This document shows, in pieces, positions 49,296 through 57,205 of a stretch of DNA of 64,000 nt. The DNA lies in contig NZ_CP108080.1 in the NCBI RefSeq assembly GCF_036181745.1, positions 4,653,501 to 4,717,500 on the forward strand, read 5' to 3'. The notes beneath the pieces are model-generated. The model made no database searches, was not told the DNA's origin, and saw only the letters and a list, made by a program, of their open reading frames with translations. The position numbers were made by a program, and so were the translations under genes. The stretch comes from Streptomyces sp. NBC_00259 (GTDB lineage Bacteria > Actinomycetota > Actinomycetes > Streptomycetales > Streptomycetaceae). The stretch's first letter is position 1, and every line of letters starts with the position of its first letter.

Positions 49296-49602
49296 CGCGC
49301 ACCGCGCGGGGGGCGCGGGGCCGAACCGCCTCGCCCTGCGCGCGGGGCACGGGGCCGGACCTCGCCGGCCTCCGCACGGGGCAGAGGGGTCGAAACTTCG
49401 CCGGGAGCGGGCCGAAACGCGCAGTGGATTGGCACTCCGCTTGACCGAGTGCTAATCGCAGTCATAGTCTCGGCTCTGGCACTCCCCACCGGAGAGTGCC
49501 AACACAGCGACGGGCAGGTCCGGCACCCGCGACGACGGATCGACCTGGTCGCCACCTCAGACAGTTGAACCCCGTGAGATCTCCGAAGGGGGAGGTCGGA
49601 TC
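49296..49602 (+). promoter_or_regulatory. groESL control region with two CIRCE operators
   Basis: The first 125 nt are GC-rich and featureless. Next comes the heat-shock control region. CIRCE 1 is TTGGCACTC-N9-GAGTGCTAA (49429-49455) and CIRCE 2 is CTGGCACTC-N9-GAGTGCCAA (49476-49502); both are HrcA-binding inverted repeats. A vegetative promoter TTGACC (49441-49446), 18 nt, TAGTCT (49465-49470) lies with its -35 inside CIRCE 1. HrcA bound at either site would block it. The leader is about 125 nt, and no further gene is present. Confidence 0.9.
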
Positions 49603-49911
49603 GTGACGACCACCAGCTCCAAGGTTGCCATCAAGCCGCTCGAGGACCGCATTGTGGTCCAGCCGCTCGACGCCGAGCAGACCACCGCGTCTGGTCTGGT
49701 GATTCCGGACACCGCCAAGGAGAAGCCCCAGGAGGGCGTCGTCCTGGCTGTCGGCCCGGGCCGCTTCGAGAACGGCGAGCGTCTTCCGCTCGACGTGAAG
49801 ACCGGCGATGTCGTGCTCTACAGCAAGTACGGCGGCACCGAGGTGAAGTACAACGGCGAGGAGTACCTCGTCCTCTCGGCCCGCGACGTGCTCGCGATCG
49901 TCGAGAAGTAA
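49603..49911 (+). CDS. groES: Co-chaperonin GroES
   Basis: GroES (102 residues) caps the GroEL chamber. It shows VAIKPLEDRIVVQPLDAEQT, the mobile loop region TTASGLVIPDTAKEKPQEG and VVLAVGPGRFENGERLP. It ends YLVLSARDVLAIVEK. The GTG start follows GGGGGAGG. It is first in a bicistronic operon under two CIRCE sites. Confidence 0.98.
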   Translation: MTTTSSKVAIKPLEDRIVVQPLDAEQTTASGLVIPDTAKEKPQEGVVLAVGPGRFENGERLPLDVKTGDVVLYSKYGGTEVKYNGEEYLVLSARDVLAIVEK

Positions 49912-49934
49912 TTCACCGGCAGATTTGCTTTGAA

Positions 49935-49983
49935 CTGCGCCCCTGGCCCCCGCTACTGATGAAGCCGGGTGCCCGGGGCGCAG
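49935..49983 (+). repeat. Hairpin between groES and groEL
   Basis: CTGCGCCCC (49935-49943) pairs perfectly with GGGGCGCAG (49975-49983), enclosing 31 nt that can form a smaller GGCCC/GGGTGCC stem. It may be an mRNA processing or stability element that sets different GroES and GroEL levels. Confidence 0.5.
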
Positions 49984-50010
49984 CTCGTTTGAGAGGACTT
50001 GAGAAGCTCC

Positions 50011-51633
50011 ATGGCGAAGATCCTGAAGTTCGACGAGGACGCCCGTCGCGCCCTTGAGCGCGGCGTCAACAAGCTCGCCGACACGGTCAAGGTGACGATC
50101 GGCCCCAAGGGCCGCAACGTCGTGATCGACAAGAAGTTCGGCGCCCCCACCATCACCAACGACGGTGTCACGATCGCCCGCGAGGTCGAGATCGAGGACC
50201 CGTACGAGAACCTCGGCGCCCAGCTGGTGAAGGAGGTGGCGACCAAGACCAACGACATCGCGGGTGACGGCACCACCACCGCCACCGTGCTCGCCCAGGC
50301 CCTGGTCCGCGAGGGTCTGCGCAACGTCGCCGCCGGTGCCTCCCCGGCCGCCCTGAAGAAGGGCATCGACGCCGCGGTCAAGGCCGTCTCCGACGAGCTG
50401 ATCGCCACCGCGCGTCCGATCGAGGAGAAGTCCGACATCGCCGCCGTCGCCGCGCTGTCCGCCCAGGACCAGCAGGTCGGCGAGCTCATCGCCGAGGCGA
50501 TGGACAAGGTAGGCAAGGACGGTGTCATCACCGTCGAGGAGTCCAACACCTTCGGTCTGGAGCTGGACTTCACCGAGGGCATGGCCTTCGACAAGGGCTA
50601 CCTGTCGCCGTACATGGTGACCGACCAGGAGCGTATGGAGGCCGTCCTCGACGACCCGTACATCCTGATCCACCAGGGCAAGATCTCCTCCATCCAGGAC
50701 CTGCTCCCGCTGCTGGAGAAGATCATCCAGGCCGGCGCCTCCAAGCCGCTCCTGATCATCGCCGAGGACGTCGAGGGCGAGGCGCTCTCCACCCTCGTCG
50801 TCAACAAGATCCGCGGCACGTTCAACGCGGTCGCGGTCAAGGCCCCCGGCTTCGGTGACCGCCGCAAGGCGATGCTGCAGGACATGGCCACCCTCGCCGG
50901 TGCCACCGTCATCGCCGAGGAAGTCGGCCTCAAGCTCGACCAGGCCGGTCTGGACGTGCTGGGCTCCGCCCGCCGTGTCACCGTCACCAAGGACGACACC
51001 ACGATCGTCGACGGCGGCGGCAACAGCGGCGACGTGGCCGGCCGCATCAACCAGATCAAGGCCGAGATCGAGGCCACGGACTCCGACTGGGACCGCGAGA
51101 AGCTCCAGGAGCGCCTCGCGAAGCTGGCCGGCGGCGTGTGCGTGATCAAGGTCGGCGCCGCCACCGAGGTGGAGCTGAAGGAGAAGAAGCACCGTCTGGA
51201 GGACGCCATCTCCGCGACCCGCGCCGCGGTCGAGGAGGGCATCGTCTCCGGTGGTGGCTCCGCGCTCGTCCACGCCGTGAAGGTCCTGGAGGGCAACCTC
51301 GGCAAGACCGGCGACGAGGCCACCGGTGTCGCGGTCGTCCGCCGCGCCGCCGTCGAGCCGCTGCGCTGGATCGCCGAGAACGCCGGCCTCGAGGGCTACG
51401 TCATCACCGCGAAGGTGGCGGAGCTGGACAAGGGCAACGGCTTCAACGCCGCGACCGGCGAGTACGGCGACCTGGTGAAGGCCGGCGTCATCGACCCGGT
51501 CAAGGTCACGCGCTCCGCGCTGGAGAACGCCGCGTCGATCGCCTCCCTGCTGCTCACCACCGAGACCCTCGTGGTGGAGAAGAAGGAAGAGGAGCCGGCG
51601 GAGGCTGGCCACGGCCACGGTCACTCCCACTGA
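50011..51633 (+). CDS. groEL: Chaperonin GroEL (GroEL1)
   Basis: GroEL (540 residues) folds proteins in an ATP-driven double ring. It shows AKILKFDEDARRALERGVNK, TIGPKGRNVVIDKKFGAP, the ATPase block AGDGTTTATVLAQALV and the apical-domain TEGMAFDKGYLSPYMVTD. The C-terminus is the His-rich GHGHGHSH, which marks the groES-linked GroEL1 copies of actinobacteria; other paralogues end in GGM repeats. The ATG at 50011 is preferred over an upstream in-frame GTG/ATG-less extension. Confidence 0.97.
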   Translation: MAKILKFDEDARRALERGVNKLADTVKVTIGPKGRNVVIDKKFGAPTITNDGVTIAREVEIEDPYENLGAQLVKEVATKTNDIAGDGTTTATVLAQALVREGLRNVAAGASPAALKKGIDAAVKAVSDELIATARPIEEKSDIAAVAALSAQDQQVGELIAEAMDKVGKDGVITVEESNTFGLELDFTEGMAFDKGYLSPYMVTDQERMEAVLDDPYILIHQGKISSIQDLLPLLEKIIQAGASKPLLIIAEDVEGEALSTLVVNKIRGTFNAVAVKAPGFGDRRKAMLQDMATLAGATVIAEEVGLKLDQAGLDVLGSARRVTVTKDDTTIVDGGGNSGDVAGRINQIKAEIEATDSDWDREKLQERLAKLAGGVCVIKVGAATEVELKEKKHRLEDAISATRAAVEEGIVSGGGSALVHAVKVLEGNLGKTGDEATGVAVVRRAAVEPLRWIAENAGLEGYVITAKVAELDKGNGFNAATGEYGDLVKAGVIDPVKVTRSALENAASIASLLLTTETLVVEKKEEEPAEAGHGHGHSH

Positions 51634-51674
51634 CCCGAGCCCGCACCGGGCACACCGCCCGTGACTGCTGTGCG

Positions 51675-51709
51675 AAGGCCCCCGCTCCCGAAGAGGGAGC
51701 GGGGGCCTT
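51675..51709. terminator. Strong terminator between groEL and SnoaL-like gene
   Basis: A perfect 15-bp stem, AAGGCCCCCGCTCCC (51675-51689) with GGGAGCGGGGGCCTT (51695-51709), has a 5-nt loop. Being symmetrical with A/T ends on both sides, it can act for both convergent transcripts. Confidence 0.85.
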
Positions 51710-51741
51710 CCCCGTACGCCCGCGGATCCGGCGCGACGCGC

Positions 51742-52434
51742 CTACATCTCCAGCGCGCCGAGCTGACCCATCAGCCCGAGCCGGTCGTACTGCCACCAGC
51801 CCTCGCAGATCATGCCCTCGTGGAGCCGATGGGTGGTCGTGCCGGTCATGGAGACCCGCTTGCCGGTGGGCGCGAGGCCCAGGAACTCGCCCTTGTGCGT
51901 GCCCTCCCAGGTCCAGCGCGTGCAGACCCGGTCGGCCTCGGCGATCTGGTCCTCGACGGTGAAGCGGAAGTCGAAGCCGTCGCGCCACATCCCGGCCTCG
52001 CGGCGGAACGCCTCGACGCCGATCACGTCCGGGGCGTTGGCCGGGTCGTGGTCGTGGTAGTCCCGGGTGAGCAGTCCGTCGAGGAGCCCGAGGTCACCGG
52101 CGAGCGCGTCGGTGAAGAGCCTGCCGCAGACGTCCTTGTTGAGTCGCTCGTCGCGGACGACCTCCAGGTCGGTGAAGGTCGGCATGTCGTCGCAGAGCGC
52201 CACCATCTCCTGGAAGACCCGGTCCGTCTCGGGGAGGTTCGAGTTCCTCATCGCGTCCTCGTACGACGGGAACTCGACGATCTCTATGACGTGCGTCGCG
52301 TCGGAGCGGTCCTTGGCGACGAGGTTGTGGGTGGCGGTGCGCTTGCCCTTGGTCTGTTCGACCCAGGTGTCCATGAGCCGGTTGAGTTCGTCGAGGCGAT
52401 CCGTCTTGCAATCGATCAACTGTACGAATGTCAT
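51742..52434 (-). CDS. Two-domain SnoaL-like (ester cyclase) protein
   Basis: This 230-residue protein has an N-terminal dimeric alpha/beta-barrel-like region (MTFVQLIDCKTDRLDELNRL, HVIEIVEFPSYEDAMRNSN) and a C-terminal SnoaL-like cone fold (about 105-230: YHDHDPANAPDVIGVEAFRR, WTWEGTHKGEFLGLAPTGKR, GMICEGWWQYDRLGLMGQLG). The HDHDP segment and the WEGTHxGEFLG pattern are typical of predicted ester cyclases. No polyketide genes lie nearby, so the substrate is unknown. A minus-strand -10 TAGAAT (52481-52476) suggests a dedicated promoter. Confidence 0.82.
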   Translation of the reverse strand: MTFVQLIDCKTDRLDELNRLMDTWVEQTKGKRTATHNLVAKDRSDATHVIEIVEFPSYEDAMRNSNLPETDRVFQEMVALCDDMPTFTDLEVVRDERLNKDVCGRLFTDALAGDLGLLDGLLTRDYHDHDPANAPDVIGVEAFRREAGMWRDGFDFRFTVEDQIAEADRVCTRWTWEGTHKGEFLGLAPTGKRVSMTGTTTHRLHEGMICEGWWQYDRLGLMGQLGALEM

Positions 52435-52563
52435 GGCGTCTCCCGAGCGGGTGGGTCGCTGCGTCGGATGCCCCCATTCTAGTGAAATCGGGGTAATCGA
52501 CCCCGGTGTCAGTCGTACGGCATCGGCGGAGCCTTGTTCAGGCGGAGTGGTCTGGCGGAGTGG

Positions 52564-53634
52564 TCAGGCGGAGTGGTTGAGCGCCGCCGGAACGACCGGG
52601 TCCGCGAAGGGCCGGCCCAGGGTGTACCGCTCCACCTCGTCCAGCGCCAGGTCGGCCATCCGGTGCAGCTCCTGGCCGAGAGAGCCCGCCACATGCGGGG
52701 TCAGCAGGACGTTCGGAAGCTCGTAGAGCGGTGAGTCGGCGGGCGGTACATCGGGTTCGGTGACGTCCAGTACGGCGCCGAGGCGGCCGGAGACGAGCTC
52801 CGGAATCAGCGCGTCCGTATCGACCAGCGAGCCGCGCGCGGTGTTGATCAGCGTCGCTCCGTCCGGCATCAGCGCCAGCCTGCGGGCGTCGAACATATGG
52901 TGGGTCGCCGGAATCTCGGGGGCGTGGACGGTGACGACATCGCTGCGCAGGCACAGCCCGTCCAGCGTCACCGCCTCCGCTCCGAGCCGGGCCGCCTCGG
53001 CCGCGTCGGTGTACGGGTCGTACAGCAGCACCCGCAGATCGAAGGGCCTCAGCAGCTCGATCACCCGCCGGCCGATCCGGGAGGCGCCCACGACGCCGAC
53101 CGTACGGCCGTAGTTGCCGGCGTCGTGCAGCTCCTCGCGCCAGTCGTGGGGCGCGCGGAGCTGGTGGTAGCGGCGACGGCTGTGCAGGACACGCTTGTTG
53201 GCGAAGAGGATCGCGGCGAGCGTGTACTCGGCGACGGGCAGCGCGTTGGCCGCGGCGGCGGAGGTGACAACGATGCCGCGGTCCCAGCAGGCCTGGGTGA
53301 TGTGGTGCTTCACGGAGCCCGCCGCGTGGACGACGGCACGCAGGCGGGGGGCGGCGTCCAGGACGCGCTCGTCCAGCGGTGTCACGCCCCAGCAGGTGAG
53401 CAGCAGTTCGGCCTCGGCGAGCGCGGCGGCGACCGCGGGTGAGGGATCGGCCAGATCGTGGGCGACGAACCGGGGGTCGGTCCGGGTCAGCGTGGCGAGG
53501 CGGGCCCGGTGGGCGTCGGTGAAGAGGCGTTCCGCGATGCCGGGCTCCATGGCGAGCAGCAGGGACGGCGGGCCGGACGGCCCGCCGCCGCTGCCGGTGG
53601 CACCGGCGGTCGCGTTGTCAGTGGCGTGGTGCAT
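52564..53634 (-). CDS. D-isomer-specific 2-hydroxyacid dehydrogenase family protein
   Basis: This NAD(P)-dependent oxidoreductase has 356 residues. The Rossmann domain shows GRTVGVVGASRIGRRVIELL (about 176-195), and the catalytic residues are Arg in LINTARGSLVD, Glu in VLDVTEPDVPP and His in LLTPHVAGS. The N-terminal Gly/Ser/Ala stretch before LLLAMEPG is probably disordered. It follows the permease gene in the same direction with a 70-nt gap, so it may oxidise or reduce a product of the imported sugar. The 3' end lies in a short GGCGGAGTGGT triplicate. Confidence 0.88.
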   Translation of the reverse strand: MHHATDNATAGATGSGGGPSGPPSLLLAMEPGIAERLFTDAHRARLATLTRTDPRFVAHDLADPSPAVAAALAEAELLLTCWGVTPLDERVLDAAPRLRAVVHAAGSVKHHITQACWDRGIVVTSAAAANALPVAEYTLAAILFANKRVLHSRRRYHQLRAPHDWREELHDAGNYGRTVGVVGASRIGRRVIELLRPFDLRVLLYDPYTDAAEAARLGAEAVTLDGLCLRSDVVTVHAPEIPATHHMFDARRLALMPDGATLINTARGSLVDTDALIPELVSGRLGAVLDVTEPDVPPADSPLYELPNVLLTPHVAGSLGQELHRMADLALDEVERYTLGRPFADPVVPAALNHSA

Positions 53635-53704
53635 GGTGGAAGTCGGACTCCTCGTCGGTCACTCGGGGTCAACTGGCGGGCTGCTCGGCAGGTCACGTCC
53701 GAGG

Positions 53705-54559
53705 TCACTTGACGCTGCCGGCGGTCAGGCCCGCCTTCCAGTGACGCTGCAGGGAGACGAACGCGACGATGAGGGGGATGACGGCGAGCAGGGAGCCGGT
53801 GACGACGAGGGGGTAGAACTCCGGCTCGCTGTGGGTGTTGGTGTTCCAGGCGTACAGGCCGAGGCTCAGCGGGAAGAGCTCACGGTCGGAGAGCATCACG
53901 AGGGGGAGGAAGAAGTTGTTCCAGATCGCGGTGAACTGGAAGAGGAAGATGGTCACGAACCCGGGCATGACCATGCGCAGCCCGATCGACCAGAAGGCGC
54001 GCAGCTCGCCCGCGCCGTCGATACGGGCGGCCTCCAGCGCCTCGCCGGGGACGTAGCCCGCGCTGAAGACCCGGGCGAGATAGACGCCGAACGGGTTGAC
54101 GAGCACGGGGATCAGCACGGCCCAGTAGGTGTTGACCAGCCCGGTCTTCGAGGCGAGCAGGTACATGGGCAGCGCGGTGGCCGTGGTCGGCACCAGCACA
54201 CCGAGCAGCACGACGCCGAACAGCTTCTCCTTGCCGCGGAAGTCGTACTTGTCGAAGGCGTAGCCGGCGGCGATGCAGATGAGCGAGCAGCCGAGGGCTC
54301 CGCCGCCCGCGTAGAGAAGGCTGTTGAGGTACCAGCGGAAGTAGACGCCGTCGCCGAAGGAGGCGAGGGCGGTGAGGTTGGCGCCGAGGTTGAAGCCCTC
54401 GAAGGACAGCGCGTCGCCCGCGAGGAGATCGCCGGTGTCCTTGGTGGCGGCCGTGACCAGCCAGACGAGGGGGAACAGCATGTAGACGACGGAGAGGACC
54501 AGCACTCCGTTGACGGCGGTCCTGGACAGCCAGCGGTTGGCGGCGGGTCGGCCGGTCAT
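53705..54559 (-). CDS. Carbohydrate ABC transporter permease (MalG-like)
   Basis: This 284-residue inner-membrane subunit has six predicted TM helices, starting VLVLSVVYMLFPLVWLVTAA. It carries the EAA loop that contacts the ATPase (EALEAARIDGAGELRAFWSI), typical of MalG-type permeases. It ends RHWKAGLTAGSVK. Its ATG overlaps the stop of the partner permease (ATGA). No ATPase gene is present in the operon; in Streptomyces the shared ATPase MsiK normally serves such transporters. Confidence 0.93.
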   Translation of the reverse strand: MTGRPAANRWLSRTAVNGVLVLSVVYMLFPLVWLVTAATKDTGDLLAGDALSFEGFNLGANLTALASFGDGVYFRWYLNSLLYAGGGALGCSLICIAAGYAFDKYDFRGKEKLFGVVLLGVLVPTTATALPMYLLASKTGLVNTYWAVLIPVLVNPFGVYLARVFSAGYVPGEALEAARIDGAGELRAFWSIGLRMVMPGFVTIFLFQFTAIWNNFFLPLVMLSDRELFPLSLGLYAWNTNTHSEPEFYPLVVTGSLLAVIPLIVAFVSLQRHWKAGLTAGSVK

Positions 54560-55746
54560 GTCTGCTTTCCCTTCCGGCCGGCGGCGAGGCGGGTGACGGC
54601 GAACGACAGCAGTGCCGCGGTCAGTGCGAGGAGTACGGAGGCGGCGGCCGCGAGTCCGTAGTCGTTGCGGTCGAAGGCCGCGGAGTAGGCGTACATGTTG
54701 GGCGTCCAGGTGGAGGAGACGGCGGAGCCGGCGCCCTTGTTGAGGATCAGCGGCTCGGTGAACAGCTGCAGCGAGCCGATGACCGTGAACAGGGCGACCA
54801 TGGTGACGGAGGCGCGGATCAGCGGGATCTTGATGCTGAACGCGGTGCGCCAGGAGCCGGCGCCGTCCACCGTGGCCGCTTCCAGGACGGAGCGGTCGAT
54901 GGCCTGGAGCGCGGCGTAGAAGATCACCATGTTGTAGCCGAGCCACTCCCACAGGGCGATGTTGACCACGGAGGGCAGGGCGCCGTCGGAGGAGAGGAAG
55001 TCGAAGCCGACACCGCCCGCCTCCATGGCCTGGACGACCGGGCTGAGCTGGGGTGTGTACAGATACACCCAGATCAGCGCGGCGATGATGCCCGGCACGG
55101 CATGCGGCAGGAACAGCGCGAGCTGGAAGAAGCGGCGGGCGCGGGCGAGGGCGGAGTCGAGCAGCAGCGCGAGCGCGAGGGCTCCGCCGAGCAGCAGCGG
55201 AATGTACAGGAGGCAGTACCCGGCCAGGACGAGGAACCCGTCCCGGAACGCCGGATCACCCAGCGCGGCCGCGTAGTTGCCGAACCCGGTGAACACGGTC
55301 TCGGCCCCGCCGAACCCCAGCCCCGAGTGCTTCTCGGTGAACAGGCTCAGCCACACGGCGTACCCGATGGGCACCACCGTCACCGCCACGAACAGCGCGA
55401 AGAACGGCACGAGCAGCACGACCGCGGCCCCCGCACGTCCCTTCACCCGCACACCGCGCCGCGGTGTCCTCCCGGCCGGCCTCGCCTCGGCGCGGCCCTG
55501 CCCCGAGGCGCCGGGGGCCGGGTGCCGGCCCGGGGTGCCCTGCTGGGCGGGAGCGTTGTCCTCCGTGGTCCGGGGGCGGTTCGCGGGGGTGGCACGCACG
55601 ACGGCGTCGGGGGCGCCGTCGTGCGTGCCCGTCGCGGGGCGCCGTCCTGCGGGGCCGGCGCTCGCCCCGGCGCCCGCAGGCGCCGGGACGGCCGCGGCGG
55701 CCGGGGCCTGCCGGCCCGTGCCGCCCCGGGGAGTCGGCGAGGGCAT
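54556..55746 (-). CDS. Carbohydrate ABC transporter permease (MalF-like) with long disordered N-terminus
   Basis: The permease proper begins near residue 103 (AGAAVVLLVPFFALFVAVTV) and has six TM helices, with the EAA loop EAATVDGAGSWRTAFSIKIP. The preceding 100 residues are Pro/Ala/Gly/Arg-rich and unlike MalF relatives. The ATG at 55746 overlaps the binding-protein stop (TGATG), which supports the long form. However, internal GTGs at 55452 and 55446, preceded by GGAGG, would give a normal-length permease. Either could be correct. Confidence 0.88.
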   Translation of the reverse strand: MPSPTPRGGTGRQAPAAAAVPAPAGAGASAGPAGRRPATGTHDGAPDAVVRATPANRPRTTEDNAPAQQGTPGRHPAPGASGQGRAEARPAGRTPRRGVRVKGRAGAAVVLLVPFFALFVAVTVVPIGYAVWLSLFTEKHSGLGFGGAETVFTGFGNYAAALGDPAFRDGFLVLAGYCLLYIPLLLGGALALALLLDSALARARRFFQLALFLPHAVPGIIAALIWVYLYTPQLSPVVQAMEAGGVGFDFLSSDGALPSVVNIALWEWLGYNMVIFYAALQAIDRSVLEAATVDGAGSWRTAFSIKIPLIRASVTMVALFTVIGSLQLFTEPLILNKGAGSAVSSTWTPNMYAYSAAFDRNDYGLAAAASVLLALTAALLSFAVTRLAAGRKGKQT

Positions 55747-57065
55747 CAGCCCTCGACCTTCAGGCCGCGCTTCTTCAGCTCCGCCACCGTCGCGTCATGA
55801 CCGGCCTTGATGCCGTCGGCGATCGTGGCGTCGCCGCTCTTGAGCTTGCCGAAGCGGTCCTTGATCGCGGTCGTGGTCGTGCCCGAGGTGGGACCCCAGG
55901 TCCAGTCGGGGCGGATCGACGCGGCCGCGTCCTCGAAGATCTGGTAGATGTCCTGGCCGCCGTAGAAGCCCGCGTCGAAGGCCGACTTGGCCACCGGCCG
56001 CAGCTCGGACGCGGCCGGGAAGGCGCTCGACGTCCCGGACGCGATACGGGCCTTGATGCCCTCCGGCGTCGTGGCCATCCAGGTCGCGAACGTCACCGCG
56101 GCCTCTGCCTGCTTGCTGTCCTCGGTCACCGCGAACGTCGATCCGCCGAGCATCCCGCTCGCCGGCTTCCCGTCCCACGTCGGGATCGGCGCGACGGCCC
56201 ACTTGCCGTTCTGCTCGGGCAGCGTGGTCTTGACGACGCCGCCGCCCCACGACGCCCCGACGTATCCGACGGTGCCGCCGCTCTTGAGCGAGTTGACCCA
56301 TTCCGGCGTGAACGACACCTGGTTGTGGACGAGGTCCTTGTCGAGGAGGCCCTGCCAGTACGCGGCGACCTTCTGCGTGGCCGGGTCCGTCGTGTCGACC
56401 TTCCACGTGTCGTTCTCGGCCTTGAACCAGTGCGCCCCCGCCTGCCAGGACATCGCCTGGAAGGTGTTCGGGTCATCGGGGAAGAAGGTCCCGATACGGG
56501 CCTTCTTGTCGGCCGCCTTGATCTTCTCCGCGGCCTTGCGGTACTCGTCCCACGTCTTCGGTACCGCCACCTCGTACTTCTCGAAGAGGTCCTTCCGGTA
56601 GAAGAAGGCCTGCGGCGCCGCGTCGAACGGCACGGCCCAGTTCTTGCCGCCCAGCGTGGTCAGTTCGACCGCCTGGGGCAGGAACTTCTGGCGTACGTCG
56701 TCGCCGACGAGCTTGCCGATCTCCTGGACCGCGCCCTGGCTGACGAACTCCGGCAGTTGCGGGTACTCCACGGCGACGAGGTCCGGCGCGTTCCCCGCCT
56801 TCACGGCGTTGGAGATCTTGGCGTAGCCGCCCGCGTTGCCGGACGGGATCTCCTCGAACTTCACCTGGATGTCCTTGTGGGAGGCGTTGAAGGCGTCCAC
56901 GACGTCCTTCGACCCCTTCTGCCACGCCCAGAAGGTGATGGTGACCGGCTTCCCGTCCGCCGCGGGGCCTGATGCGCCGTCACCGCCGCCGCACGCCGTG
57001 AGGACGGCGAAGGCCGCGGCGGTGCCGGCTATGACTCGGGACGATCTGCTCCAACTACGGATCAC
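55746..57065 (-). CDS. Sugar-binding lipoprotein of ABC transporter
   Basis: This 439-residue extracellular solute-binding protein (family 1) has a signal peptide and lipobox with Cys25 (AVLTACGGG). The mature part shows VTITFWAWQKGSKDVVDAFN, APDLVAVEYPQLPEFVSQGA and GMLGGSTFAVTEDSKQAEAA, typical of oligosaccharide receptors. The GTG at 57065 has GGAG 7 nt upstream. It is first in the uptake operon (binding protein, two permeases, dehydrogenase), and its promoter has an upstream operator. The sugar is unknown. Confidence 0.93.
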   Translation of the reverse strand: MIRSWSRSSRVIAGTAAAFAVLTACGGGDGASGPAADGKPVTITFWAWQKGSKDVVDAFNASHKDIQVKFEEIPSGNAGGYAKISNAVKAGNAPDLVAVEYPQLPEFVSQGAVQEIGKLVGDDVRQKFLPQAVELTTLGGKNWAVPFDAAPQAFFYRKDLFEKYEVAVPKTWDEYRKAAEKIKAADKKARIGTFFPDDPNTFQAMSWQAGAHWFKAENDTWKVDTTDPATQKVAAYWQGLLDKDLVHNQVSFTPEWVNSLKSGGTVGYVGASWGGGVVKTTLPEQNGKWAVAPIPTWDGKPASGMLGGSTFAVTEDSKQAEAAVTFATWMATTPEGIKARIASGTSSAFPAASELRPVAKSAFDAGFYGGQDIYQIFEDAAASIRPDWTWGPTSGTTTTAIKDRFGKLKSGDATIADGIKAGHDATVAELKKRGLKVEG

Positions 57066-57142
57066 GGCGGGGCTCCTGGCTCCTGGTGGCCGCGTCGGCA
57101 CCGGTGGGTGGTGCCGGCGACGGCCGAACGGCGTTGGCCGAG

Positions 57143-57171
57143 ATACTTGAGCCAGACATGAGCGAAGTCAA
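57143..57171 (-). promoter_or_regulatory. Promoter of the sugar-uptake operon
   Basis: On the minus strand TTGACT (57171-57166), 17 nt, AAGTAT (57148-57143) is a reasonable vegetative promoter, about 78 nt before the binding-protein start. An operator-like palindrome ends exactly 15 nt upstream of the -35. Confidence 0.55.
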
Positions 57172-57186
57172 GAGCGAAAGATTGAT

Positions 57187-57203
57187 TGATCGAAATTTGA
57201 TCA
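57187..57203. promoter_or_regulatory. Operator 1 of the sugar regulon
   Basis: TGATCGAA-a-TTTGATCA is a 17-bp palindrome. On the minus strand its proximal half-site reads TTCGATCA. The same half-site recurs upstream of the divergent regulator/DUF2264 genes, so it is the likely binding site of the adjacent DeoR/LacI-type regulator. Confidence 0.65.
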
Positions 57204-57205
57204 AA

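Noticed and set aside
52540..52573. Triplicated GGCGGAGTGGT as a possible CRISPR or mobile-element end
   Set aside because: Three adjacent 11-nt copies without spacers or flanking duplications; simple slippage at the 3' end of the dehydrogenase gene.
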